57,265 nt of DNA from Alphaproteobacteria bacterium (GCA_030431875.1 JAUIIG010000014.1:1-57265), one strand, 5' to 3'; positions 37,564 through 47,071 are shown, numbered from the stretch's first letter. The notes: generated by a model not told the origin, from the sequence alone. Translations and numbers: made by a program.

Positions 37564-39378
37564 TCAACCCTCGACCAGCGCAGCCAGATCGAGCCAGCGT
37601 TCTTCCGCTTCGTCCTTCTCGGTCCGTGCCAGTTCCAGCGACTTGCTGATCCGATGAAAGCGGTCGGGATCCTTGCTGTAAAGTTCCGGATCGGCCAGCG
37701 CGGCTTCGCCCTTTGCAATCAGGCCTTCCAGTTCTTCGATGCGGGCAGGCAGCTGCTCGTAATCGCGCTGGTCCTTGTAGCTGAGCTTGGCAGGGTCCTT
37801 CGGCGGCGGTGGAGAGGGCGCGGAGGGCTTTGAGTCCTTTTCAGGTCCGCTTGAAGCCTTCTTGGTCGGGCGCGCCTTGCGCTGCTGCTGCCAGTCCTCG
37901 TAGCCGCCCGCGACAATATCCACGGTGCCGCTGCCGTCGAGGCCGAGCGTCACCGTCACCGTGCGATCCAGGAAGTCACGGTCGTGGCTGACGATCAACA
38001 CGGTGCCTTCGTAGTCGGCGATCACTTCCTGCAAGAGGTCGAGCGTTTCGAGGTCGAGGTCGTTGGTCGGTTCGTCCAGCACCAGCAGGTTGGAGGTGCG
38101 CGAAAATTCGCGCGCCAGCAGCAGGCGGCTGCGTTCCCCGCCGGAGAAAGTGCCGATCTTGGCGTCGATCAGCGAGGGATCGAAGAGGAAGTCTTTCAGG
38201 TATGCCTGCACGTGCTTGCGGTGTCCGCGCACGTCCAACCAGTCCCCGCCTTCGGCCAGCACCTGCCGCGCCGTCAACTCAGGCTGGAGCAGAACGCGTT
38301 GCTGGTCGATCATCACTCCGGACAGCGTCTTGGCATGGGTCACCGTGCCGGTGTCCGGCTCGATTTCCTTGGTCAGCAGCTTGAGCAGGGTGGTCTTGCC
38401 CGCGCCGTTGGCGCCGACGATGCCGATGCGGTCACCGCGCTGGATGCGCAGGCTGAACGGCTTGATGACCTCGCGCCCGTCGTAGGTCTTGGAAATGTCT
38501 TCCGCCACGATCACGGACTTGGACTTGAATTCCTCATCGCTTGCCAGCTTGAGTTTGGCGGTCCCGGCGGGGTTGATCATTGCCGCACGCGCGGCGCGCA
38601 TGTCCCACAGCTTTTCGAGGCGGCCCATGTTGCGCTTGCGCCGCGCGGTAACGCCGCGTTCGAGCCAATGCGCCTCGATCTTCAGCTTGGCATCGAGCTT
38701 CTCTGCCGCGCGCGCTTCCTCGGCATAGACCTGCTCTTCCCAGGCCTCGTACCCGCCAAAGCCGACTTCCTTGCGCCGCAACTGACCGCGGTCGAGCCAC
38801 AGGGTCGACTTGGTCAGGCGCTTGAGGAAGGTGCGGTCGTGGCTGATGACGATGAAGGCGCCGCGATAGCGGGTCAGCCAGTCCTCCAGCCAGTCGATGG
38901 CGGCAAGGTCGAGGTGGTTGGTCGGCTCGTCGAGTAGCAGGAGATCGGGATCGAGCGCCAGCGCGCGGGCAATCGCCGCGCGGCGTTTCTCGCCGCCGCT
39001 GGCCGTGGCTGCATCGGTGGTCATGTCGATGCCAAGTTGGCCGGCGATCGATTCGACTTCGTGTTCTGCCGGGGGACGCTCGCCCGACAGGGCATAGTCC
39101 ATCAGCGTGGCATGACCGGAAAAGTCCGGCTCCTGTTCCAGCCAGACGATCTGCGTGTGCGGCTTCACCTTGCGCAGGCCGCGGTCGGCCTCGATTTCGC
39201 CGGTGATCAGTTTCAGCAGCGTGGTCTTGCCGACGCCGTTGCGACCTATCAGCGCCAGCCGGTCGCGCGGGCCGATATGCAGGTCCAGTCCGTCGCCCTG
39301 TGCAGGGTCGCCGAACAGCCAGCGACCGCCTTGTTGCAGGCCTAGTCCTTCCCAGGAGAGGATTGGTGGTTCCGCCAT
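37564..39378 (-). CDS. uup: Uup-like ABC-F ATPase
   Basis: This 604-residue protein has two ABC domains (GRNGVGKTTLLKL, GANGAGKTTLLKL; LLLDEPTNHLD and LVLDEPTNDLD; signatures ASGGEKRR and FSGGERSR), with a linker and a C-terminal charged coiled-coil region (about 510-604) as found in Uup. Uup is a ribosome-binding ATPase of the ABC-F group tied to transposon-precise excision and fitness. The gene is a second ABC-F besides ettA. The start at 39378 reads MAEPPILSWEGLGL. Confidence 0.88.
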   Translation of the reverse strand: MAEPPILSWEGLGLQQGGRWLFGDPAQGDGLDLHIGPRDRLALIGRNGVGKTTLLKLITGEIEADRGLRKVKPHTQIVWLEQEPDFSGHATLMDYALSGERPPAEHEVESIAGQLGIDMTTDAATASGGEKRRAAIARALALDPDLLLLDEPTNHLDLAAIDWLEDWLTRYRGAFIVISHDRTFLKRLTKSTLWLDRGQLRRKEVGFGGYEAWEEQVYAEEARAAEKLDAKLKIEAHWLERGVTARRKRNMGRLEKLWDMRAARAAMINPAGTAKLKLASDEEFKSKSVIVAEDISKTYDGREVIKPFSLRIQRGDRIGIVGANGAGKTTLLKLLTKEIEPDTGTVTHAKTLSGVMIDQQRVLLQPELTARQVLAEGGDWLDVRGHRKHVQAYLKDFLFDPSLIDAKIGTFSGGERSRLLLAREFSRTSNLLVLDEPTNDLDLETLDLLQEVIADYEGTVLIVSHDRDFLDRTVTVTLGLDGSGTVDIVAGGYEDWQQQRKARPTKKASSGPEKDSKPSAPSPPPPKDPAKLSYKDQRDYEQLPARIEELEGLIAKGEAALADPELYSKDPDRFHRISKSLELARTEKDEAEERWLDLAALVEG

Positions 39379-39535
39379 GGTGCGCGGCACCTAGGCGCGC
39401 CTATTGCGGCTGGCAAGCAGGAGCGGCGAGTTGGGGCGAAGGAATTGTTGCGTTAAGGTAACTGGCAACCTTTCTGAATGGTGGCGAGCAAATTCACACC
39501 TTGTTCAATCCATCGGCTTTAGGCAGACAATCACT

Positions 39536-39853
39536 ATGCGAAAGCCGACCGCCTTCCTTGTTGTCCCGCTGCTGGCCTTGTCGCTGGCAATGCCCGTCGT
39601 GTCCGCTCCGGCGGAGGCGCAGACGCGCAACGACCAGCAGACCGCGCGCGCTGAAATGCAGGCCGGACGCAACATGTCGATCCGCGATATCGAGCGCCGC
39701 ATCATTCCCCGGATGGAAGAGGGCGACGACTACATCGGCTGGGAATACGATTCGACGGCGCAGGCCTATCGCCTGAAGTTCATTCGCAACGGCCGCATGA
39801 TCTGGGTCGATGTTGACGCCCAGACTGCCCGCATCCTGCGCATTTCGCGTTAG
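39536..39853 (+). CDS. Small secreted PepSY-like protein
   Basis: This 105-residue protein has a signal peptide (about 1-28, ending EAQ) and a single PepSY-like module (residues 47-105: MSIRDIERRIIPRMEEGDDYIGWEYDSTAQAYRLKFIRNGRMIWVDVDAQT-type pattern). The module is a small beta-rich fold that may inhibit or sense. It precedes the response regulator and kinase genes by 99 bases, in the same direction. A role as periplasmic input for the kinase is inference. Confidence 0.7.
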   Translation: MRKPTAFLVVPLLALSLAMPVVSAPAEAQTRNDQQTARAEMQAGRNMSIRDIERRIIPRMEEGDDYIGWEYDSTAQAYRLKFIRNGRMIWVDVDAQTARILRISR

Positions 39854-39951
39854 GAATCTCCACAGTAACCCGCTTGCGGAAACCCGCAGCTTGCTTGACG
39901 CGTTTATGCCAAAAGCCCACGGTTGATGGGCGAGATTGCAGGGGAAAATGA

Positions 39952-40629
39952 ATGCGTATCCTGATTGTCGAGGACGAACCGACCCTCGGCCAGCAGCTTA
40001 AGTCCACGCTGGAGCAGAACGGCTATGCCGTGGACCTGTCCACCGATGGCGAAGACGGCCACTTCCTGGGGTCCACCGAAGAATACGACGCCGTGGTGCT
40101 CGACCTTGGCCTGCCGGAAATCGATGGCCTGACCGTACTCGGCATGTGGCGCAAGGAAGGCCGCATGTTCCCGGTACTGGTGCTGACTGCGCGCGATAGC
40201 TGGTCGGACAAGGTGGCGGGCCTCGATGCCGGTGCTGACGATTACCTCGCCAAGCCATTCCAGACCGAGGAGCTGATCGCCCGCCTGCGCGCGCTGATCC
40301 GCCGTGCTTCGGGCAATGCCTCCAGCGAGCTGACCGCCGGCAAGGTGCGCCTCGACACCCGTTCTGGCCGCGTCACCCTGGCGGGCGAGCCGGTCAAGCT
40401 GACCGCGCAGGAATACAAGTTGCTGTCCTACCTCATGCATCACAAGGGCAAGGTGGTCAGCCGCACAGAACTGATCGAACACATTTACGACCAGGATTTT
40501 GACCGTGATTCGAACACGATCGAAGTCTTTGTCACCCGCATCCGCAAGAAGCTCGGCGCAGAAGTAATCACCACCATCCGTGGTCTCGGTTATAGCCTCG
40601 ACGACCCCGACGACGCACCGCGCGAATAG
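39952..40629 (+). CDS. OmpR/PhoP-family response regulator
   Basis: This 225-residue protein has a receiver domain (residues 1-118) with the acidic pocket LIVEDEPTL, the phospho-acceptor Asp in VVLDLGLPEIDG, and the conserved Lys in YLAKPF. A winged HTH follows (about 127-220, VKLTAQEYKLLSYLMHHKGKVV, TIEVFVTRIRKKLG). It works with the kinase downstream. The layout matches PhoP-type regulators, but regulon and signal are unknown. It ends 47 bases before the chosen kinase start. Confidence 0.93.
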   Translation: MRILIVEDEPTLGQQLKSTLEQNGYAVDLSTDGEDGHFLGSTEEYDAVVLDLGLPEIDGLTVLGMWRKEGRMFPVLVLTARDSWSDKVAGLDAGADDYLAKPFQTEELIARLRALIRRASGNASSELTAGKVRLDTRSGRVTLAGEPVKLTAQEYKLLSYLMHHKGKVVSRTELIEHIYDQDFDRDSNTIEVFVTRIRKKLGAEVITTIRGLGYSLDDPDDAPRE

Positions 40630-40675
40630 CGCGGGCGACGCCGGAGAAGCGTCCCGCAATGGCGGGCAGGCGACC

Positions 40676-42061
40676 GTGACGGACGCTGCCAACAGCGCTG
40701 CCGAATCCGCGCCAGTCAGGGTGCCGCACACCGGCAGCCTGTCGCGGCGCATGATGCTGATTGCGGGCGTGTGGATCATCGCCCTGCTGACCATTGGCGG
40801 TGTGGCGCTGGACCGGGTGCTGACCAACCAGTTGCAGGCGGAATTCGACAGCCGGCTGGTAATCCCTCTCAATGCCATGCTGCGCTCCGCCGAAGTCGAT
40901 CCGTTCGGCGAAATCCGCTTCAATTCGATCCTGGGCGACCAGCGCTACCTCGAGCCGGGAAGCGGCTCCTACTGGCAGATCAGCGGCGGCGGCTTCGTTC
41001 CCTACGGTTCGCGCAGCCTGTGGGATGACGAGCTGGAAGTGCGCGATGTGAACGCGGCTGACCCGATATTCTACGATTCCTACCAGTTCCCCAACGAGCC
41101 GCTGCGCATCGCCCAGCGCACAGTGATCCTGCCGGGTAGCGACGTACAATGGCAATTCGTTGTGGCGCAGCGACTGGCCGACCGTGAATCGCAAGTCTCA
41201 CAGGTGCGGTCCACGCTGGTCTGGGCCTTCGCCGTGCTTGGCGTGGGCCTGTTCCTGATGGCGGCGGTGCAGAGCTGGGTGGGCCTTGGCCCGCTCCGCC
41301 GCATCCGCCAGGCTATCGCCAAGATCCGCACCACCGGCACGGCCCGCGTGGTCGATCCGCTGCCGCTGGAAGTCCAGCCGATGGTTGAGGAACTCAACGC
41401 CCTGCTCGAACATACCGAGCGGCAGGCAGAGGAAGCGCGGCGTCATGCGGGCAACCTTGCCCACGCGCTGAAGACCCCGCTCACCGTGCTCAACAACGCT
41501 GCCCATGCCCATGCGCCGGATCTTGACGAGACCGTGCTGCGCGAAGCGGCGGTGATGCGGCGACAGGTGGACCACCACCTTGCGCGCGCCCGAGCCGTAG
41601 GTCGCCGGGCGGTGGGCCTGTCGCGCGCCAATGTGATGGACAGCGCCTCTGCGGTGCAAGGCGCGGTGGCGCGGCTCTACAGTGACGTGCGGTTCGACCT
41701 CGACGGGTCAGCCGAAGCCGAAGTGGCGGTGGAACGGCAGGACCTCGACGAGCTGCTCGGCAACCTGATCGAAAACGCCGCCAAGTACGGGGGTGGCAGC
41801 GTCTTCGTTACGGTCGATGCGGAGCCGGATGCGGCCATGTGTTCGATCTTCATCGAGGATGACGGCACCGGCATCCCCGAAGGCATGCGCGACGAGATTT
41901 TCGGGCGCGGCGCGCGGCTGGACACCGAGAAGCCCGGCACCGGTCTCGGCCTCGCCATCGTGCGCGACGTGGCGGAAATCTACGGTGGCACGGTGGAACT
42001 GGCCGAAAGCGAGGACCTTGGCGGCCTGCTGGTGAAGCTCAAGCTGCCCCGTGCAGGGTAG
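40676..42061 (+). CDS. Sensor histidine kinase, PhoQ-like
   Basis: This 461-residue protein (start GTG at 40676) has two membrane helices (MLIAGVWIIALLTIGGVAL; TLVWAFAVLGVGLFLMAAVQSWV), a periplasmic domain between them, a HAMP-like linker, and HisKA plus HATPase_c. The phospho-acceptor His is in AHALKTPLTVLNNA and the ATPase has LIENAAKYGG and DDGTGIPEG, then GTGLGLAI. These are all intact, so kinase activity is likely. It pairs with the upstream response regulator. The start is uncertain: a longer frame from 40580 overlaps the regulator, and an ATG at 40751 is also possible. Confidence 0.88.
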   Translation: MTDAANSAAESAPVRVPHTGSLSRRMMLIAGVWIIALLTIGGVALDRVLTNQLQAEFDSRLVIPLNAMLRSAEVDPFGEIRFNSILGDQRYLEPGSGSYWQISGGGFVPYGSRSLWDDELEVRDVNAADPIFYDSYQFPNEPLRIAQRTVILPGSDVQWQFVVAQRLADRESQVSQVRSTLVWAFAVLGVGLFLMAAVQSWVGLGPLRRIRQAIAKIRTTGTARVVDPLPLEVQPMVEELNALLEHTERQAEEARRHAGNLAHALKTPLTVLNNAAHAHAPDLDETVLREAAVMRRQVDHHLARARAVGRRAVGLSRANVMDSASAVQGAVARLYSDVRFDLDGSAEAEVAVERQDLDELLGNLIENAAKYGGGSVFVTVDAEPDAAMCSIFIEDDGTGIPEGMRDEIFGRGARLDTEKPGTGLGLAIVRDVAEIYGGTVELAESEDLGGLLVKLKLPRAG

Positions 42062-42151
42062 CGCGGCGGAACCTGACAGTCGCATTCAGGCAAGGTCCAG
42101 ACCGCCCGTGCCATAAGACAACCTCAACGAAATCAACATTGAGAGGTTGCC

Positions 42152-42685
42152 ATGTCCCCCCGTTTGCTCGGAGCTGCGCTGGCTGCCGTTGCCTCATTGG
42201 GGCTCGGAGCCTGCACCACATATGATGATTACGGCTATCCGACGAGCCGCGTGTCCGTCGGCGTCGGTTACGGTGCGCCCTATTACGGCTGGTATGACGG
42301 GTATTATTACCCCGGCACCGGCTATTACATCTACGACCGTCGCGGTGATCGCCACCGCTGGTCGAACCGCTATCGCAACTACTGGATCGCGCGCCGTCCG
42401 CACGACCGCCGCTATTATGACAACTGGAGCGGTTACAACGCGCCGCACCGCTATCGCGGGCAGCCGCGCTATCGAGACCAGCGTCGTGCCTATCGCGAGG
42501 ACCGGCGCGACCGCCGCGGGAATGCCCGCCGCGACCGGCGCGAGGATCGTTATGACCGCGACCGCCGCCGCGCCCGCGATGATCGTTGGCGGGACCGGGA
42601 TGACCGACGCGCGCGCGACCGGCGCGACCGTCGGGGTGATCGCCGCGACAGGCGCCGCGACCGGCGGCCTGACGCCACTGAATAG
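42152..42685 (+). CDS. Small lipoprotein-like, Arg/Asp/Tyr-rich
   Basis: This 177-residue protein has a lipoprotein signal with LGAC (residue 21) after LAAVASLGLGA, a Tyr/Gly-rich section (residues 25-70) and a long Arg/Asp-rich tail with repeats such as RDRRxDRRDRR. It is in style a relative of the RcnB-like Arg-rich protein at 2367-3386 but lacks a clear RcnB segment. An SD (GAGAGG) lies just upstream of the ATG. The role is unknown; the charge pattern may bind cell-wall or phospholipid headgroups, which is inference. Confidence 0.6.
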   Translation: MSPRLLGAALAAVASLGLGACTTYDDYGYPTSRVSVGVGYGAPYYGWYDGYYYPGTGYYIYDRRGDRHRWSNRYRNYWIARRPHDRRYYDNWSGYNAPHRYRGQPRYRDQRRAYREDRRDRRGNARRDRREDRYDRDRRRARDDRWRDRDDRRARDRRDRRGDRRDRRRDRRPDATE

Positions 42686-42694
42686 GATTGTGAC

Positions 42695-42988
42695 CTAGTC
42701 GCCCCGCGCGATGCGGTGGTGGCGGATGACCTCGTCGATCACGAAGCGGATGAACTTCTCGCTGAACTCCGGATCGAGGTCAGCTTCCACCGCTAGCTTG
42801 CGCAGCCGTTCGATCTGGTTCGCCTCGCGAGCCGGATCCGCAGGAGGCAACCGGGTCTTCGCCTTGTACTCGCCAACGGCCTGGGTGATGCGAAATCGTT
42901 CGGCCAGCATGTGAATCAGCGCGGCATCGATATTGTCGATGCTCTTGCGATAGCCGGCGAGTACGGGGTCGGGTTGTTGTTCAGCCAT
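42695..42988 (-). CDS. Chorismate mutase, AroQ class
   Basis: This 97-residue all-helical protein has the monofunctional AroQ chorismate mutase pattern: IDNIDAALIHMLAERFRITQAVGEYK, then RLRKLAVEADLDPEFSEKFIRFVIDEVIRHH. The Arg and Lys residues in these helices line the active site. It converts chorismate to prephenate in aromatic amino-acid synthesis. The start at 42988 (MAEQQPDPVLAGY) was chosen; a longer frame would run into the divergent gene. The polyprenyl synthase start is 65 bases away on the other strand. Confidence 0.92.
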   Translation of the reverse strand: MAEQQPDPVLAGYRKSIDNIDAALIHMLAERFRITQAVGEYKAKTRLPPADPAREANQIERLRKLAVEADLDPEFSEKFIRFVIDEVIRHHRIARGD

Positions 42989-43053
42989 AAGCCTCGTCTG
43001 TGCGGGACAAATCCCGCCTTGCCAATAGGTCTCGGTTTCCCCAAGGAAGCCGC

Positions 43054-44076
43054 ATGAGCGACAACGTCGTCCCGATAAAGCGCGGAGCAGGTTCCGCAAC
43101 CCCCACGCTGACACCGATCCTGTCGCTGACGGCGACGCCGATGAACGCGGTGAACGCCATCATCCTCGACAGGATGCAGAGCGAAATCCCGCTGATCCCG
43201 GCGCTGGCCGGTCACCTGATCGCGGGTGGCGGCAAGCGCATGCGCCCGATGCTGACGCTCGCCGGGGCAGAGCTGGTTGGCTACCAGGGCACGCGCCATC
43301 ACAAGCTGGCCGCCGCTGTCGAATTCATCCACACTGCCACCCTGCTGCACGATGACGTCGTCGACGGCAGCGAGATGCGGCGCGGCAAGTCTGCCGCCAA
43401 TATCGTTTTCGGCAATCCCGCCACCGTGCTGGTGGGCGACTTCCTGTTCTCCCGCGCTTTTGAGTTGATGGTTGAGGACGGCAGCCTGAAGGTGCTCAAG
43501 ATCCTCTCGGGCGCCAGCGCCATCATCGCGCAGGGCGAAGTCGACCAGTTGACCGCGCAGCGCAAGATCGAGACCAGCGAGGAACGCTATCTCGATATTA
43601 TCGGCGCGAAGACCGCCGCGCTGTTCGCTGCCGCCAGCCGCATTTCTGCCGTCGTGGCCGAATGCAGCGAGGAGCAGGAACTGGCGCTCGATGCCTATGG
43701 CCGCAACCTGGGCGTGGCCTTCCAGCTGGTGGACGACGCCATTGATTACGACTCCGACGCTGCCGAGATGGGCAAGGATCGCGGCGACGACTTCCGCGAA
43801 GGGAAGATGACACTGCCGGTCATCCTCGCCTATGCACGCGGAAACGAGGAAGAACGGCGCTTCTGGCAGGATGCCATCGCCGGTTTCGCGACCTCCGACG
43901 AAGACCTGGCCCATGCGGTCGACCTGATCCGCAAGCATGACTGCGTTTCCGCCACTCGCGAACGCGCGCGGCACTATGCCCAGCGGGCCTGCGATGCGCT
44001 GTCGATCTTCCCTGACAACCGCGCCAAGGCGGCCATGGTTGAAGCGGCGCAGTTCGCGGTGGCGCGGGGGTACTAG
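43054..44076 (+). CDS. ispB: Polyprenyl diphosphate synthase (long-chain, quinone side chain)
   Basis: This 340-residue protein is a trans-prenyltransferase with two Asp-rich motifs: LLHDDVVDGSEMRRG and LVDDAIDY, and the GGGKRMRP motif for the substrate. It builds the long isoprenoid tail of ubiquinone (octa- or decaprenyl). Length and motifs match IspB or DdsA; chain length is not readable from sequence. The ATG at 43054 is preceded by AAGGAAG. It is divergent from the chorismate mutase gene. Confidence 0.9.
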   Translation: MSDNVVPIKRGAGSATPTLTPILSLTATPMNAVNAIILDRMQSEIPLIPALAGHLIAGGGKRMRPMLTLAGAELVGYQGTRHHKLAAAVEFIHTATLLHDDVVDGSEMRRGKSAANIVFGNPATVLVGDFLFSRAFELMVEDGSLKVLKILSGASAIIAQGEVDQLTAQRKIETSEERYLDIIGAKTAALFAAASRISAVVAECSEEQELALDAYGRNLGVAFQLVDDAIDYDSDAAEMGKDRGDDFREGKMTLPVILAYARGNEEERRFWQDAIAGFATSDEDLAHAVDLIRKHDCVSATRERARHYAQRACDALSIFPDNRAKAAMVEAAQFAVARGY

Positions 44077-44084
44077 GATCACCT

Positions 44085-44151
44085 CCGTTCGTGTCGAGCG
44101 AAGTCGAGACACCTACGTGCACCGTGTCTCGACTTCGCTCGACACGAACGG
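44085..44151. repeat. 28-bp perfect inverted repeat, hairpin element
   Basis: Two arms of 28 bases (44085-44112 and 44124-44151) are perfect reverse complements around an 11-base loop. The arms contain the palindromic-looking phrase GTCGAGCGAAGTCGAGAC. It lies between the polyprenyl synthase stop and the hrpB start. Such elements are seen as dispersed intergenic repeats in sphingomonads; only one copy is seen in this window. It could act as a bidirectional terminator or a REP-like element. Confidence 0.85.
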
Positions 44152-44164
44152 GTAGGGGGTTCCG

Positions 44165-46594
44165 GTGAAACCCGACCTTCCCATCCACGCCGTATTGCCA
44201 GACCTGCTTGCCGCCTTGCGCGGCAACGGCTGCGCAGTGCTTGTCGCGCCACCGGGGGCGGGCAAGACGACCGCCGTGGCACCCGCCTTGCTTGATGAGG
44301 ACTGGTGCACCGGGCAGATAATCATCACCTCGCCGCGCCGTGTGGCTGCCCGCGCGGCGGCGGAGCGCATGGCGGAACTGCTCGGCGAAAAGGCAGGCGA
44401 GCGTATCGGCTACCTCACCCGCATGGACGGCAAGACCAGCAAGGCCACGCGCGTACTCGTGGTGACCGAGGCAATCCTGGTGAACCGCTTGCTGGAAGAC
44501 CAGGAACTCAAAGGCGTTTCGGCAATCCTGTTCGACGAAGCGCACGAACGACACCTCGACAGCGATCTCGGGTTGGCGCTGGCATTGGAAACGCAATCGG
44601 TGCTGCGCGAGGACCTGCGCATCTGCATCATGTCAGCCACCATCGACGGTGCGCGCTTTGCCAGTCTGATGGGGGAAGGCACGCCGGTTGTCGAAAGCGA
44701 GGGCAAGGCATTTCCCTTGCGTATCGAATGGCTTGGCGCACGTCCTGAACAGCGGATCGAGGAAGCGATGACCTCCGCCGTGCTGCAGGCATGGCGGGAA
44801 GAGGAGGGCGACGTGCTCGCCTTCCTGCCCGGCGTGGGCGAGATCGAGCGCACCCGCGAGCGATTGCAGGAACGCTTGCCCAATACGCCGATCCTGCCCT
44901 TGCACGGACAAGTCCAGCCGCAAGACCAGCGCGCCGCAATTCGCCGCGATCCCGAGGGCCGCCGTCGGATCGTGCTCGCGACCGCCATCGCCGAGACTTC
45001 ACTGACGCTCGACGGGGTTTCAGTCGTTGTCGACAGTGGCCTGGCCCGCCGCGCGGAATTCGACGTTGCAGCGGAGACCAGCCACCTCGTCACTCGCAAT
45101 GCCAGCCGCGCTGCGGCTGCGCAGAGGGCTGGGCGCGCCGCCCGACAGGCGCCCGGTGTCGCCTATCGCCTGTGGGCGGAGGCAAGCCATGCCGGACGGC
45201 CTGAATTCGATCCGCCGGAAATGCTCACCGTCGATCTCGCGCCCTTGGTGTTGAGCCTGGCGCAATGGGGGGTGAACGATCCGGCGAGCCTGCAATGGCT
45301 CGACGCTCCACCAGAAGCGTCGCTGGCGGGCGCAAGGAAGCGGCTGCAAGGTCTCGCGGCGCTCGACCAGGATGGGCAGGTCACACCGCTCGGCAAGGCG
45401 CTGGCGAGCCTGCCGATGGACCCGGCCCACGGCGCGATCGTGCTGCACGGGTGCTGGGCAGGAGACGGCGAACAGGCAGCGCGGCTGGTCATGCTGCTGC
45501 AGGAACGGAACCTTGGCGGGCGCGGCGAAGACCTGCACCAGCGGCTCACACGGTGGAATACGGATCGCAGCCCGCGGGCAAACAGCGCGCGCAAGCTGGC
45601 TGCGGGCTGGGCGCACCGGGCGGAAAAGTTTGCGGCCGCTGATGCCAGCGCTCCTGCGGGTCATCCGGGCATATATCTCGCCTTCGCGCTGCCGGGACAC
45701 GTGGCGCGTCGCAGGGATGCCAGCGGCGAGAACTGGCTGTCCACTAACGGAAGAGGCTTCTTCCTTGATCCCACGTCTCCTCTCGCCCGAAACGAGTGGC
45801 TCGTGATCGGGGATGCCCAGGGGCAGGCCAAGGGCGCGAGGATCACAGCCGCATGGCCGCTGGACCAGGCCGACGTCGAGCTGGCGCTGGGAGACCTGGT
45901 GCAGAAGCGCAAGGTATTGCGCTGGAACTCCACCGAGCAGCGCGCCGAGGCGAGGCTGGAGCGGCGGCTGGGAGCCATAGTCCTGTCGACCGGGCCGGAC
46001 CCCGATCCGGACCCGCAGGCGCTTGTGGACATGCTTGTGGAAAAGTCTGTCGACAGGTTGGGGGAACTTCTGCCCGTCGCCTTGCTGGCGCGAGCTGGGT
46101 TTGCGGGGATCGAGGCCCTGTCGGAAAATGCCCTGAAGGCCCGGGCCGACGAATGGCTGGCGCCGCTTTTGCAGGGCCGCCGCGATCTCGACTTGCCGCC
46201 ATCGCGCTATGCCGATGCAGCACTTAACCTGCTGTCGTGGGACGAACGCCAGCAACTGGACAAGGCCGCGCCGCGCGAATTTTCGAGCCCCGCGGGCACC
46301 TCACACAAGATCGACTATGCAGGAGACGATGCGCCATCGGTAGAGGTTCGGGTGCAGGCTCTGTTCGGGCTCGACCGCCACCCGATGATCGGCACAACGC
46401 CGCTGCTGCTCAAGCTGACCGATCCCGGCGGAAAGCCGATGCAGGCGACGCGTGACTTGCCCGGCTTCTGGAAGGGATCGTGGAGGGACGTGCAGAAAGC
46501 GGGCAAGGGCCGCTATCCCAAGCATCGCTGGCCGGACGAGCCATGGGCGGAAAAGCCAAGCTTGAAGACGAAAAACGCCTTCAACAACAGTTAG
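44165..46594 (+). CDS. hrpB: HrpB: DEAH-box ATP-dependent helicase
   Basis: This 809-residue protein is a DEAH/RHA-type helicase. Motif I is APPGAGKTT, motif II FDEAHERHLDSD (DEAH), motif III MSATIDG, and motif VI QRAGRAAR. The C-terminal region has the HrpB-type domain and ends with a Lys-rich tail. E. coli HrpB is a helicase of unclear RNA target. Length is close to the family norm (about 810). The start is GTG at 44165, after a GGGGGTTCCG stretch; an earlier start would enter the inverted repeat. Confidence 0.93.
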   Translation: MKPDLPIHAVLPDLLAALRGNGCAVLVAPPGAGKTTAVAPALLDEDWCTGQIIITSPRRVAARAAAERMAELLGEKAGERIGYLTRMDGKTSKATRVLVVTEAILVNRLLEDQELKGVSAILFDEAHERHLDSDLGLALALETQSVLREDLRICIMSATIDGARFASLMGEGTPVVESEGKAFPLRIEWLGARPEQRIEEAMTSAVLQAWREEEGDVLAFLPGVGEIERTRERLQERLPNTPILPLHGQVQPQDQRAAIRRDPEGRRRIVLATAIAETSLTLDGVSVVVDSGLARRAEFDVAAETSHLVTRNASRAAAAQRAGRAARQAPGVAYRLWAEASHAGRPEFDPPEMLTVDLAPLVLSLAQWGVNDPASLQWLDAPPEASLAGARKRLQGLAALDQDGQVTPLGKALASLPMDPAHGAIVLHGCWAGDGEQAARLVMLLQERNLGGRGEDLHQRLTRWNTDRSPRANSARKLAAGWAHRAEKFAAADASAPAGHPGIYLAFALPGHVARRRDASGENWLSTNGRGFFLDPTSPLARNEWLVIGDAQGQAKGARITAAWPLDQADVELALGDLVQKRKVLRWNSTEQRAEARLERRLGAIVLSTGPDPDPDPQALVDMLVEKSVDRLGELLPVALLARAGFAGIEALSENALKARADEWLAPLLQGRRDLDLPPSRYADAALNLLSWDERQQLDKAAPREFSSPAGTSHKIDYAGDDAPSVEVRVQALFGLDRHPMIGTTPLLLKLTDPGGKPMQATRDLPGFWKGSWRDVQKAGKGRYPKHRWPDEPWAEKPSLKTKNAFNNS

Positions 46595-46741
46595 TGCTTA
46601 CGCTTGCGCCTCCGCGCAGGCATCCTCGGTGCTGTGCCCTTCGCTGCGCTGCGAGGCACCAGCGGGCGGGCGATCGCCCTTGCGGTCCTGCGGACCGATC
46701 AAGTGCTTGAGGAGAATCCGATCTGTGATTAAGGGACGCGC

Positions 46742-47020
46742 ATGGACGCTCGCATCTACAAACGCCCCAAGAATGCCATGCAGTCGGGCAAGGCCCTGAC
46801 TGACCAGTGGATCCTCGACTTCGTGCCGGCAGAGGCGAAGAAGCCCGATCCGCTGATGGGCTGGGCCGGCAGTGGCGACACGCAGCAGCAGGTGCAGCTG
46901 AAGTTCGACAGCTGCGAAGCGGCGCAGGCCTATGCGGAAAAGCACGGCATCGCCGCGCGGGTGCATTCGGTTCCGCCCAAGACCCTCAAGATCCAGGCCT
47001 ACGCCGACAACTTCCGCTGA
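46742..47020 (+). CDS. NDUFS4-like complex I accessory protein
   Basis: This 92-residue protein matches the ETC_C1_NDUFA4/NDUFS4-like family: RIYKRPKNAMQSGKALTDQWILDF, MGWAGSGDTQQQVQLKFDS and KHGIAARVHSVPPKTLKIQAYADNF. It is a peripheral part of NADH:ubiquinone oxidoreductase in Alphaproteobacteria and mitochondria. It stands alone here, away from the nuo operon. The ATG at 46742 follows AAGGGACGCGC. Confidence 0.9.
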   Translation: MDARIYKRPKNAMQSGKALTDQWILDFVPAEAKKPDPLMGWAGSGDTQQQVQLKFDSCEAAQAYAEKHGIAARVHSVPPKTLKIQAYADNFR

Positions 47021-47071
47021 TTGCCGCCCACCCGCAAGGGGGAGGACAGCAATCGCAGGTTTCGGAAGAGC

